Source: Alkalibacterium iburiense
GTDB lineage: Bacteria > Bacillota > Bacilli > Lactobacillales > Carnobacteriaceae_A
Length of the DNA: 64,000 bases
Assembly: GCF_039521845.1 (NCBI RefSeq)
Contig: NZ_BAAACW010000094.1
Coordinates: 1-64,000, forward strand
Direction: 5' to 3'
Part shown: one piece after another, positions 16,960 through 24,593 of the stretch
Numbering within the stretch: the stretch's first letter is position 1
Layout: each line of letters opens with the position of its first letter
Program-made: the position numbers and the translations under genes
Notes under the pieces: generated by a model
Databases searched by the model: none
Seen by the model: the letters and a program-made list of their open reading frames with translations, nothing else
What the model was told of the DNA's origin: nothing

Positions 16960-17602
16960 ATGACGAACAACAAATGGAATTGGTGGATATACATGGCTAG
17001 GTTCCTCAGCGGTTTTTTGAATGCAGGTATGCTCGTCTCAGTCGGATCGATGCTCACTTTGCATACGGGAAACTTAACACGCGCCAGTATGCACGCAGCC
17101 AATCAGGAATGGAGCTTAATCCTTTTACCCGCTGTGGCTATTATTAGTTATTTTCTAGGCTGTTTAGTGACAGGGGGCTTATTATGGAAAACTGACTGAA
17201 AAAATGTCTTATAAATATTGGCAGGGTTATCTGGCTGTTGCCGGTTTAATTGCTTTGCTATGGATCCCAGCTGTACTGGAATCGGCAATCGTGCCTATCT
17301 TGTCTTTTGCAATGGGGATTATTTGTTCCATGACTCTAGATAATCATGGATATATTGGAACCATCACTATGATGACAGGTTTGATGACTAGCTTAGCAAA
17401 CGAACTGAGTTACTGGCTATTCAGAAAAAAATCATCTAGTAAAAAACAAGCGATTTATCTGACGAAGAATTTAGTTTCATATATTTTAGGTGTCCTTATC
17501 CAGATGTTTATTTATCTTTTATATGGACGAATTATTACATTGACCTTTATCTTCCTCATCCTCTTCTTAAGTTTATGGGCCTACCGGTTTGGCGAGAGAT
17601 AG
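16960..17602 (+). pseudogene. DUF1275 (YoaK-like) membrane protein, frameshifted
   Basis: The first half (WWIYMARFLSGFLNAGML, LTLHTGNLTRASM, SYFLGCLVTGGLLW) stops at TGA near 17197. The second half (YWQGYLAVAGLIALLW, FAMGIICSMTLDNHG, TGLMTSLANELSYW) continues in another frame to 17602. Together they give about 213 residues and six to seven membrane segments, as in YoaK/DUF1275 proteins. Dropping one A from the AAAA run at 17188-17191 joins the halves as W-K-L-T-E-K-M-S. A good AAGGAGA RBS remains. The role of the family is poorly known. Confidence 0.8.
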
Positions 17603-17639
17603 GTTTATTATAAGTGTAGCCGGACCTTTACTTTTTATT

Positions 17640-17705
17640 GAAACATGCCGATTCAATGGAACAGGCAGTGTCCCTACTCTATTCTTCCTCCTTCCTAATA
17701 GACAG
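17640..17705 (-). pseudogene. Remnant of a lipoprotein gene (signal-peptide end)
   Basis: The stretch at 17651-17670 matches 19 of 20 bases of the lipobox-coding region of the lipoprotein at 18.8-19.4 kb (19294-19313). In that frame it reads TACSIES, versus TACSTES in the intact gene, and then stops after SACFNKK. A GGAAGGAGG sits just upstream, too close to leave room for a signal peptide, so the N-terminal coding part was deleted. Confidence 0.55.
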
Positions 17706-17829
17706 ATACAAAAACTCTAGTCTGAAAACTGAATAAACAGCCTGGAGATTTCATTACTGTTCTAAAGATATGAATAGAACCTTCACGGATAAGTTGCGGC
17801 TATCCATGAAGGTTCATTTAATTATTGGG

Positions 17830-17940
17830 CTAATAATCTTCAAGCATCTCTGCATATCTTTCAAAGACTTCTTTTTTAAATCTTTCGTGTTCTTCCTTAT
17901 CATTATCATGGTTGTGTTCATAATAAGTTCCCTTTCCCAC
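17830..17940 (-). CDS. Possible small charged protein or gene remnant (36 aa)
   Basis: A GTG-initiated frame gives a strongly charged peptide ending KKEVFERYAEMLEDY, which looks like real protein sequence rather than chance. It has no RBS. It starts one codon after a TAA that would end the upstream small gene if its T8 run (17958-17965) were one base shorter. It may be the tail of a broken gene or be translationally coupled. I do not recognise it. Confidence 0.25.
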   Translation of the reverse strand: MGKGTYYEHNHDNDKEEHERFKKEVFERYAEMLEDY

Positions 17941-17956
17941 TTATTCAAAATCTATA

Positions 17957-18166
17957 TCAAAAAAAATTAAACCCAAGACCATGATTAGCTATACCTACTC
18001 CATTTAAGTCTTTTTTAAATAAAGTTTTATTCCCAATAATAAAGTTTTTTTGTTGGTCGTCTATTAAGGCCATTAAGAGATCGTGCATATCCTTATAGTC
18101 AACTGTGAAAACTTCGATATAGTTATCTTTATATACCACATCTATTTCGACTTTATTATGATTCAA
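17957..18166 (-). CDS. Small hypothetical protein (69 aa)
   Basis: I do not recognise it. I start at a TTG because GGAGAGGAG lies 9 nt upstream. The product has an alternating hydrophobic/charged pattern (KVEIDVVYKDNYIEVFTVDY) suggesting beta strands, then a helix DMHDLLMALIDD, and ends NHGLGFNFF just at a T8 run, so the C-terminus may be altered by a homopolymer change. It is the last member of the minus-strand metalloprotease/lipoprotein group. Confidence 0.45.
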   Translation of the reverse strand: MNHNKVEIDVVYKDNYIEVFTVDYKDMHDLLMALIDDQQKNFIIGNKTLFKKDLNGVGIANHGLGFNFF

Positions 18167-18271
18167 TCTCTTTTTATCTCCTCTCCAAACAATTAACAAT
18201 ACTTCCGTGTGAGGAATATAGCCTATTATTTAATATAATACAAAGTAATATCTATCTTTTAACCCAAAACA

Positions 18272-18736
18272 TTATAAATCCCATGCAGTAAGATGAGATA
18301 AATAGTGAAACAAATAGTCACTTTTATATTGAATGTCTTCTTTTGTTACTCCCTTGTGTATAATACAGTCTCTGTGTAATAAATTGCTGTTTGTTTGTTG
18401 TATTCCTTTTTTATCATCAAAAATAACCACGACTGTTAATTCATCAAAATACAGTTTGTATAGCTTATCATTATTTTTTTCAGCCTCCTCATAATACATT
18501 TCACTCTTTTTATTTCTAATGATTTTATAAAAATGTAAATTCTTATCAGTATCTCCTTCACCTTTCGAGAGTCCCATACTATTTTCTATTACATTACGGT
18601 GTTTTGCTAGTAAACATTCATAATCTACTTCTTCAACATCTACAAGGTCTTTAAGTACTTCCGATAATGCCTTTTCCTTATACTTCACTATAATTCTATC
18701 CTTATACTTCTCAAGTAAATCTTCAATTGTGTACAT
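18272..18736 (-). CDS. Hypothetical cytosolic protein (154 aa)
   Basis: No family recognised. It has no signal peptide or membrane segment. The N-terminal half is helical and charged (TIEDLLEKYKDRIIVKYKEKAL); the C-terminal half is mixed, with DELTVVVIFDDKKG and a Tyr/His-rich end (YLFHYLSHLTAWDL). It follows the lipoprotein gene by 18 nt, so it is probably in the same operon as the metalloprotease. Base composition is AT-rich compared with the housekeeping genes, as throughout this island. Confidence 0.6.
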   Translation of the reverse strand: MYTIEDLLEKYKDRIIVKYKEKALSEVLKDLVDVEEVDYECLLAKHRNVIENSMGLSKGEGDTDKNLHFYKIIRNKKSEMYYEEAEKNNDKLYKLYFDELTVVVIFDDKKGIQQTNSNLLHRDCIIHKGVTKEDIQYKSDYLFHYLSHLTAWDL

Positions 18737-18754
18737 TTAAAACCCTCATTTATT

Positions 18755-19360
18755 TTACTGTAGGTACTTATCTAAAACTTCATTTCTAATTGTTGTATAG
18801 CGTGTCCCTATTTCATCTTCACCTGATACAAAACCAAATTCCTGTATCTCAGCATACGTATCAAACGATTCTAGTGGATCAGAACTCACACTCTTATCTA
18901 ATGAGTACTTTCCGAATCCCATAAAGTCAATCATCCATGTTTCTCCATCAAAGTTAGACAGAAAGACTATGTACTCTTCTTCTCGTTCCATTGGTAAATA
19001 ATTCCCTATTATTGTTAAAGAGCCTAAATTGAAATGATAAGGTTCACTGACCTTAATTTTATTGCCTTTAGACAATGTCCCTGAAAGAACATCTTGTACT
19101 CCCAACTCAGTTATAGTAGCTGTTAATGTACCGTCTTCGCTAAGCTCTCCATATTCTTCTACATTTAACATTTTAACCCTTAAAACTTGTTCTGATTGAT
19201 TTTCTATTTCAGTAAGAGTTTCCGGTACAGGATAGGCTGCACTGAAGGTGTTTTCGGATAGCGGTGTATCTTCATGCAATAATTCATCACCCGATTCAGT
19301 GGAACAGGCAGTGAATATCATTCCTGTGACTAGTATTAGCAATAATTTTATTATACGCAT
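18755..19360 (-). CDS. Lipoprotein paired with metalloprotease, copy 1
   Basis: A 201-residue predicted lipoprotein: a basic start, a hydrophobic core and lipobox IFTAC with Cys19. The mature part is acidic and rich in predicted beta strands. It shares a clear pattern with the lipoprotein at 20.9-21.6 kb: VSEPY, then NY(L/V)PM, then YI(V/L)FL, then GKY(S/N)L, then EIxEFGF and a final RNEV. GAGGAG lies 9 nt before ATG. It begins 16 bp after the metalloprotease gene. I do not recognise the family. A partner or inhibitor of the protease, or its substrate-binding surface protein, are possible but unproven roles. Confidence 0.8.
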   Translation of the reverse strand: MRIIKLLLILVTGMIFTACSTESGDELLHEDTPLSENTFSAAYPVPETLTEIENQSEQVLRVKMLNVEEYGELSEDGTLTATITELGVQDVLSGTLSKGNKIKVSEPYHFNLGSLTIIGNYLPMEREEEYIVFLSNFDGETWMIDFMGFGKYSLDKSVSSDPLESFDTYAEIQEFGFVSGEDEIGTRYTTIRNEVLDKYLQ

Positions 19361-19376
19361 AAGTATATTCTCCTCT

Positions 19377-19886
19377 CTAATAAGCCCAATTTAAATTGTC
19401 ACGATCAAGTTGTGGAAAATTACTATAAGAATAGGGCCCATCCGATTCCTTCATCACACTATCTACATTATTTTTTTGATGAACAAGTCCAAGCGCATGT
19501 CCTATTTCATGAAGTGCAACCCAACGATATTGATTAGTACTAAAACCTCTCGTCTGAGGCTCAGAAATATAGACATAGTGAGCATCTGATTGTCTTTCCC
19601 AGTAACCAAACCAATCGTAATTGATATAGGACGTATTAGCAATAATTGTTGCTGACGACCGATTCGTTGTTCGATGTATAGTTAGACCATTTATATTATT
19701 AGAACGACTTATTGCATGAGTAAACGCACTGCTGTGAGTTCCCACTACTGTATTGTCATACCAAAAAGAACTATTTGGATAAACTAACAAGTGTCTGAAA
19801 GCATCAGCTTCCCTTCTGGCGCCAGATACCTCTTTTGGGTTTACAGATAGGACAGTGAGAATAGCTAAGACAATTTTTTTCTTCAC
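19377..19886 (-). CDS. Secreted matrixin-like zinc metalloprotease, copy 1
   Basis: A 169-residue metzincin-type protease. An N-terminal hydrophobic stretch (KKKIVLAILTVLSV) looks like a short signal peptide with possible cleavage near VSGA. The zinc site is HEIGHALGLVHQ (His126, Glu127, His130, His136), the HExxHxxGxxH signature, followed by a Met-turn candidate at Met145 (VDSVMKES). The size suits a minimal catalytic domain without pro- or C-terminal domains. The start is GTG with no recognisable RBS, which is odd. It is the first gene of a minus-strand group with the lipoprotein, and is divergent from the broken Rgg-type regulator. Confidence 0.85.
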   Translation of the reverse strand: MKKKIVLAILTVLSVNPKEVSGARREADAFRHLLVYPNSSFWYDNTVVGTHSSAFTHAISRSNNINGLTIHRTTNRSSATIIANTSYINYDWFGYWERQSDAHYVYISEPQTRGFSTNQYRWVALHEIGHALGLVHQKNNVDSVMKESDGPYSYSNFPQLDRDNLNWAY

Positions 19887-19894
19887 TTATAATA

Positions 19895-19910
19895 TAGCAT
19901 GTGAATGCTA
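19895..19910. promoter_or_regulatory. Palindromic operator candidate between protease and Rgg genes
   Basis: TAGCAT-GTGA-ATGCTA, a perfect 6-bp inverted repeat, sits midway between the divergent starts. A TATAAT for the regulator lies just to its right and TATTAT for the protease just to its left. It could be the binding site of the adjacent regulator. Confidence 0.45.
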
Positions 19911-19955
19911 AAATGATTTATAATAGTTATATATGAATAAAAGGAAGCTATCTTC

Positions 19956-20830
19956 ATGCAAAATATCGGAAATTCATTGCGTGATATCCGTAAAGCGCTT
20001 GCTTTATCCCAGAAGCAAATGGCAGATGGTATTATGTCACAGTCGAATTATTCCAAAGTAGAAAATGGCACGATTGAAATTTCATTTACAAAAATGCTTG
20101 AAATTCTCGATCGTTTAGATATGTCCTTAGAAGAGTTTGTTTATATTAATAATCAGTACTCCAATAAACCTGTAAAGAAACGAAACTATTTAAATAAGCT
20201 AAAATATAACGACAAACAGCTGCTTTCAAAATACATAGCTGAATTAAATAGTATACAAAAACCTACTACGAAGGAAAAAGAGCTCCTATCTGTATTTGAA
20301 GCATTGCTTTTCATTGCGGAAGACAGTGATTACGAGAAAGCGAAAGAAAAAGTTGCGCCGATTTGGAAGCGCTTGGAGAAATATGATAATTGGTATTTAT
20401 ATGATATCCAGCTCATTAATAATATCTTATTTATATTCCCTCCAGCTACTGCCCTTTCCATATCTGAGTTGGCATTAAGTAAATTAGACAAATATTCTGG
20501 TTTAGGGGTGTTGCGAATTTATCCATTAATATAAAATTAAACTTAAGTCTTCATTTGATTAATGAATATTATTATAAGGCTGCTCTTGATACAATTGATG
20601 AACTAATCTACACCTGTTTAGAGAAAAATTATCTTATGTATCTTGCTGTCTGTTATGTTCGTAAAGGGTTGCTGCATGAGCTGTTGGATAAAACTGATTA
20701 TTCTAAATGGTATGATGAAGGATATAACTTGCTCGAAGCAACTCAAAATGAGAACTTAAGAAAAGAATTAGAAAAAGAAGTAAAGCATATTACCTCAAAA
20801 AAGTTAAAAGGTAATTATATGGATTTTTAG
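19956..20830 (+). pseudogene. Rgg/MutR-type transcriptional regulator, frameshifted
   Basis: The N-terminal XRE-type helix-turn-helix (SLRDIRKALALSQKQMADGI, SQSNYSKVENG) is followed by the helical-repeat domain of Rgg proteins. The frame ends early at 20534, while the sequence continues in another frame from about 20500 (GVANLSINIKLNLSLHLI, then YYYKAALDTIDELI) to 20830. The total would be about 290 residues, the normal Rgg length, and the joined sequence parallels the intact regulator at 53.3 kb. The break is a single-base-type shift near 20496-20510. It has a good RBS (AAAGGAAG) and TATAAT. Rgg proteins often respond to short peptides and regulate a neighbouring gene, here the divergent protease. 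Confidence 0.85.
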
Positions 20831-20839
20831 AACAATAAT

Positions 20840-20898
20840 TGATGAATCTTTTAGACTGTAGATTCAATAAACAGGCTAGAAGATTCATCATTCTTTTA
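20840..20898 (+). terminator. Terminator after the Rgg pseudogene
   Basis: GATGAATCTT ... AAGATTCATC with TTCTTTTAATCTTT following. A diverged copy of this block (sharing CTGAATAAACAGCCT versus TTCAATAAACAGGCT) lies at about 17716-17765, evidence of an older duplication. Confidence 0.7.
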
Positions 20899-20913
20899 AT
20901 CTTTCTAAAAACG

Positions 20914-21576
20914 TTAATTCGCATATTCACTTATTACCTCGTTGCGAAGTTCATTATAATGTATAGCCTCTTCATCATTTTCAGCTATAAATCCGAATTC
21001 CATAATTTCATTGACCGTGTTAAATGTTTGTATTGGTTTTTCACTTATAGATGATATGTTTAAATTGTATTTACCATATCCTAACGAAGAAATAGTATAG
21101 GTTCCTGAATTATTTTTATATAAAAATAAAATATAGTCACTTTTCATATCCATTGGCACGTAATTCTCAATAGTTTCCACCTCATTATTATATAAATAAT
21201 AGGGCTCAGAAACAGTAACGGTTTGCCCCTCTTTAAGTCCTCCAGAATAGGTTTCTAGTATCTCAACTTCTGTTAGCGTGCTGTCATAAAATTCTTTTGA
21301 ATTTATATATTTACCTAATTCTATAATTTCAATTGGGGAAACTTTAACGATCTCTTCTGCATTTTCTTCAAGTTCGCGCAAATCCTCAGGTAGATTGAAA
21401 TCAGCATGCATGTCAAATTCTTGAGAAATTTTCATATGTTTTGGTAATCCATCCGATAAGTCTACTTCTTCTGAGCTATTTATCTCATTTTCTACTGGTG
21501 TATCACTATCATTTTCAAGATTATCATCGCAGGCGACTAAGAGCAGTACTCCAAACACCAATAATAAGGTTTTCAC
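20914..21576 (-). CDS. Lipoprotein paired with metalloprotease, copy 2
   Basis: A 220-residue predicted lipoprotein: MKTLLLVFGVLLLVAC with the lipobox Cys at 16. I start at the GTG at 21576 because AGGAGG lies 9 nt upstream; the frame continues 8 codons further but would overlap that RBS. The mature N-terminus is very acidic. The core aligns with copy 1 (VSEPYYLY, ENYVPMDMKSDYILFLY, GYGKYNL, EIMEFGF, RNEV). It sits right after the broken second metalloprotease, whose original stop overlaps this gene's RBS, the same order as in cassette 1. Confidence 0.8.
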   Translation of the reverse strand: MKTLLLVFGVLLLVACDDNLENDSDTPVENEINSSEEVDLSDGLPKHMKISQEFDMHADFNLPEDLRELEENAEEIVKVSPIEIIELGKYINSKEFYDSTLTEVEILETYSGGLKEGQTVTVSEPYYLYNNEVETIENYVPMDMKSDYILFLYKNNSGTYTISSLGYGKYNLNISSISEKPIQTFNTVNEIMEFGFIAENDEEAIHYNELRNEVISEYAN

Positions 21577-21589
21577 TGTCCGCATCCTC

Positions 21590-22023
21590 CTAATTACCAT
21601 AGTAAAATCTTAAATTTCTTTTATCTAAATCACTATAGTCATTCATTGCTCTTCTCCTTGTGGCATGACACTAATTGCTACAAGGGTTTGGTGCTTCAGT
21701 CCAAGACCGTGTCCAACCTCATGCAAGGCAACTTTAGTTTTTTCTGCTGTTGTAAAGTTAAAATTATTCATATTTCGTAAGTGAAGATATAGGTCGCCTC
21801 CATTCAAATTGCCTCTCCAAAAGCCTACCCAATCGTCTGTTGAAGTTGATTCATGAACTAAAAAGACTGTACTAGCTAAAGCAGAGTATGTTCGCGTAAA
21901 CCCAATCCCATTAGAGACGTTATTCGCTTTTTTGTGATGTATCTCAGTTGTCAAAAGTATCAACCTGTAAGAAACCATTATTAATCGCTGAAGAACATAT
22001 ACAGCTCTATCATGAAAATTCAA
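21590..22023 (-). pseudogene. Metalloprotease copy 2, broken
   Basis: The zinc motif is intact (HEVGHGLGLKHQ) with a Met-turn-like VMPQG, and the preceding region parallels copy 1 (DDWVGFWRGN versus YDWFGYWERQ). However, the N-terminus has no signal peptide, and the C-terminus ends at EEQ. In another frame the expected tail follows at once (NDYSDLDKRNLRFYYGN, matching the LDRDNLNWAY end of copy 1) and stops at 21590. So there is at least one C-terminal frameshift, plus loss or frameshift at the 5' end. Confidence 0.8.
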
Positions 22024-22083
22024 TCTTTAAATTTTGAATACTTTTTATATTTTTAATATCCTACTATGATAGTACAATCAAGT

Positions 22084-22269
22084 TCATTCTTCCTTTATCA
22101 AGAAATAAGCATGAATAATCAAAGATACAGAACCTAGTATAAAAAATCCTCTTCCCCCTGTAGTAATATTAAACTCACTAATGCCTATTTGACGTTGACG
22201 GTATCCAAAATAAATAATAATTATCGCAGTAATTATTCCTACTACATTAAAAAATTTTCTTCTCTTTAT
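22084..22269 (-). CDS. Small membrane protein with an AUA start (61 aa)
   Basis: A frame of 61 codons begins ATA-AAG-AGA-AGA-AAA, exactly 7 nt after a perfect AGGAGG. It encodes (M)KRRKFFNVVGIITAIIIIYF, a loop with GYRQRQIG, then GFFILGSVSLIIHAYFLIKEE: two membrane helices with positively charged N-terminus. There is no ATG, GTG or TTG in a usable place. Either the start codon has mutated from ATG to ATA or AUA is really used at low efficiency. Family not recognised. Confidence 0.5.
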   Translation of the reverse strand: MKRRKFFNVVGIITAIIIIYFGYRQRQIGISEFNITTGGRGFFILGSVSLIIHAYFLIKEE

Positions 22270-22619
22270 TTGAATTCCTCCTCGTATTATAAATTACGGT
22301 TCCATTACCTCTTCAGTTGTTACTCTTCAAAAAAGTTATGTCTAAGCTCATTAACCGTTTTAGTTTGTTGAATATCAATGCATTTTCTTTAACAGTATTA
22401 GATTTATCTCCTCCTTTAGATTGCTACGACTACTCTACAGATCCAACAACTCCTTTAAAAACACTCCATTTAATGGAGATAAAATAAATTAAAAAAACCA
22501 TGGTGGTTACCCTCTATTAGTATATAGGTTCCTTCATCTCCATTATCACACAGCTATCCTTAATGTGCTAAAATGGTAGTGTAAACCGACAGTTATTTCT
22601 TACTATCGATATACTATAA
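22270..22619 (-). other. Gene debris upstream of the small membrane protein
   Basis: No intact gene. RBS-like AAGGAGGAG occurs at about 22410, and a short frame with coding character reads IDIQQTKTVNELRHNFFEE then stop, but its upstream part is out of frame. A short inverted repeat TCCATTTAATGGA and a terminator-like region are present. The likely explanation is remnants of one or two lost genes. Confidence 0.35.
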
Positions 22620-22662
22620 ACAAGTCTACTGAATACAGTATTTATTCAGTAGACTTGTTTTG
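22620..22662. terminator. Terminator of the 94-aa gene
   Basis: ACAAGTCTACTGAAT / ATTCAGTAGACTTGT, a 15-bp perfect stem with U-rich flanks in both directions. Confidence 0.85.
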
Positions 22663-22689
22663 TAATACTCTGTTTATTGAAAAATGTCA

Positions 22690-22974
22690 TTATTCATCTG
22701 CAAAGATATCATACTGATTAATCCGATTAAAAGATTGCGTTTCAGCATCGTATTCCAATACGAATAATTCTCCGTAACTGCTGGAGGATATCTCAGTATC
22801 TATGACGGCTATGATTCCTTCCCCTATCTGAACTGGTTCAAAAGTGGTTCCAGGATTGTACTCAGTCGACTGTGACTCAACATATACAGGTTCTTTGTTG
22901 ACTAACACAAACAAAACAGCCAGGAGAATGAGTGCATTGATTAAAAGCAAATACGTATGTATCTTTTTTTCCAT
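22690..22974 (-). CDS. Small single-pass membrane-anchored protein (94 aa)
   Basis: Not recognised. One N-terminal membrane helix (YLLLINALILLAVLFVLV) is followed by an extracellular beta-rich part: FEPVQIGEGIIAVIDTEISS, SYGELFVLEYDAETQSF. It may be a relative of small proteins of the comE or YbbR-adjacent kind, but I cannot support that. It has an AAAGGAG RBS, its own terminator, and hairpin array B upstream. Confidence 0.65.
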   Translation of the reverse strand: MEKKIHTYLLLINALILLAVLFVLVNKEPVYVESQSTEYNPGTTFEPVQIGEGIIAVIDTEISSSSYGELFVLEYDAETQSFNRINQYDIFADE

Positions 22975-23217
22975 TTTTTTGCTCCTTTAATTAATATAAT
23001 GGATTTTAAAAACGCTCTATTGATATCGTTTACATTATATTCTTTAATACAGTTTGAAAGCAATACTTTTTAAACACTCTTCATGTTTGGAAGAATACCT
23101 ACTCTTAAGCCAAAATCGGTATAAGGTCTCCTTTTTAACTTTAATTATGTTGTGGCTTGAATGGATTAGTAATATGCACAAATTAGAATTAATCACGACA
23201 CTTATTATCCATCTCAA

Positions 23218-23420
23218 TTAACTCGATTGTTTTTATCTCATGAGTTAAGTGAGATAGGCTTAGCTCCATTAACTCGGCTGACTTTATCTCATGAGTTGAG
23301 TGAGATAGGCTTAGCTCCATTAACTCGGTTGACTTTACCTCATGAGTTGAGTGAGATAGGCTTAGCTCAATTAACTCAATCATATTATTTCAGTGAGCTG
23401 ATTGAGAGAGAGTCTCAGCT
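23218..23420. repeat. Array B: 51-bp tandem repeat, three full copies plus one degenerate
   Basis: Copies begin at 23218, 23269 and 23320, each exactly 51 bp and over 85% alike, followed by a diverged fourth. Each carries TATCTCA-TGAGTTGAG-TGAGATA, a 7-bp hairpin, and outer AACTC/GAGTT arms. As 51 is a multiple of three, both strands show long open frames with a 17-residue repeat, but these lack RBS and look accidental. The whole region 22975-23427 has no convincing gene. Confidence 0.92.
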
Positions 23421-23427
23421 AAATAGC

Positions 23428-23470
23428 AAAGAGACCTCCTCTAGAAGTTATCTCCAGAAAAGGTCTCTTA
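23428..23470 (-). terminator. Terminator of rpoE
   Basis: GAGACCT ... AGGTCTC stem with U-rich minus-strand flank after the rpoE stop. Confidence 0.65.
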
Positions 23471-23495
23471 TTTATTTGATTGAGTTAAGTGAAGT

Positions 23496-24101
23496 CTATT
23501 CTTCTTCCTCTTCGTCTATCAGGACTTCTTCGTCATCCACGATAGTCAGACCTTCCAGATCCTCGTCTTCTTCGTCGTCACCGAGTTCTTCCAGATCTTC
23601 TTTGTATTCGTCGATATCTTTAGCGTCGTCATCATCCACCATAACGCCGTGTTCATCGACATCCACGCGCTGACCGTATACGATTTCGTCGTCTTCCTCT
23701 TCGTCCTCGTCCTCATCTTCGTCGTCCAGATCTTCTTCACCGAGTTCTTTTTCGTACTCGTCATCCAACTCTTTGCGACGTCGTTTTCTGCGGCGCGGTC
23801 TTTCATCTTCTTCATCATTATCATGAGTGATTTCTTCGTCAATTGAATCAATCGGGTACCAGCTGCGCAGTCCCCAGCGATTGGATCCTAATGAAATATA
23901 GCGCCCATCTACATTTAAATCTGTGTAAAATTGAGGCATTTCTGCTTCTAATGCATCATCTTCCATTTCTAAATAATCAGCGACTTCTGCCAATAGATCA
24001 TTAAAATCCATGACTTCGCCAGTCGTTTCTAAAATAGCATGCGCTACATCAACCATAGCCAATTCGTTTTTTGCTTGTCCTTCAAATTGCTTTAATTCCA
24101 C
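23496..24101 (-). CDS. rpoE: DNA-directed RNA polymerase delta subunit
   Basis: A 201-residue delta subunit specific to Firmicutes, which speeds RNA polymerase recycling and tunes promoter selectivity. The folded N-terminal domain (ELAMVDVAHAILETTGEVMDF, FYTDLNVDGRYISLGSNRWGLRSWYPID) is followed by a basic patch (PRRRKRRRKEL) and a very acidic disordered tail of Asp/Glu runs. The basic patch between fold and acidic tail matches the lysine-tract type described for delta. The acidic tail uses GAC/GAT runs, producing a long spurious frame on the other strand. Confidence 0.96.
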   Translation of the reverse strand: MELKQFEGQAKNELAMVDVAHAILETTGEVMDFNDLLAEVADYLEMEDDALEAEMPQFYTDLNVDGRYISLGSNRWGLRSWYPIDSIDEEITHDNDEEDERPRRRKRRRKELDDEYEKELGEEDLDDEDEDEDEEEDDEIVYGQRVDVDEHGVMVDDDDAKDIDEYKEDLEELGDDEEDEDLEGLTIVDDEEVLIDEEEEE

Positions 24102-24152
24102 GACTTATACGTCCTCTCTTTTTAACTTTCATAGCCTATTTATCCTACACGA

Positions 24153-24593
24153 TTATGTGGTAAAACGCAATCGCAATTGGTAATCTCCCAGCTTTTGCTG
24201 GTTCATATATAAGGAATAATCCGCCCAGACTCGTCCAGCAAATGGTCGGTCGTAGTAGCTCACTCGTAAATCCTCTGTCACGACTTGAATAGGCATGATT
24301 CCAGCAGGGGTTCTGTAATTTGTTTCTGTATCCTGCTCACTACTAAAGGTTAATCGCATCGTCTTTTCTGCACGACGAATCAGGTTAACCACTCCATCTG
24401 GATTGATTTTAACCGTGACCGGAACCATTTCTCCATCATGGTTCTCCTCAAAGCGAATATAATAGCTGTTATTCATATAAACCACTTTTCCATTTTCTTC
24501 AAAGGAATGGTGGTGCGTTTCGCCATTTTGAACATAAGATGTTTCCATTTTGACAATAGCCGGCATTCCATTCGTTAATTCTTTTGAAGGCAT
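24153..24593 (-). CDS. DUF1934 (YwiB-like) beta-barrel protein
   Basis: A 146-residue small cytosolic protein of the DUF1934/YwiB lipocalin-like family. It contains VKMETSYVQNGETHHHSFEENGKV, YYIRFEEN and GIMPIQVVTEDLRVSYYDRP, with a C-terminal LRLRFTT strand. I prefer the ATG at 24593 because GGAAGGAG lies 8 nt upstream; an ATG nine codons earlier has a weaker signal. The neighbour rpoE is the usual chromosomal partner of ywiB-like genes in Firmicutes. Function unknown. Confidence 0.85.
   Translation of the reverse strand: MPSKELTNGMPAIVKMETSYVQNGETHHHSFEENGKVVYMNNSYYIRFEENHDGEMVPVTVKINPDGVVNLIRRAEKTMRLTFSSEQDTETNYRTPAGIMPIQVVTEDLRVSYYDRPFAGRVWADYSLYMNQQKLGDYQLRLRFTT

Noticed and set aside
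17770..17970. Plus-strand frame MNRTFTDKLRLSM...
   Set aside because: Starts inside a hairpin, has no RBS, and the minus strand has the better coding signal (small charged protein).
23189..23673. Long open frames over array B on both strands and antisense to rpoE
   Set aside because: They arise because 51 is a multiple of three and from the Asp/Glu codon runs of rpoE. No RBS and no conservation signal.
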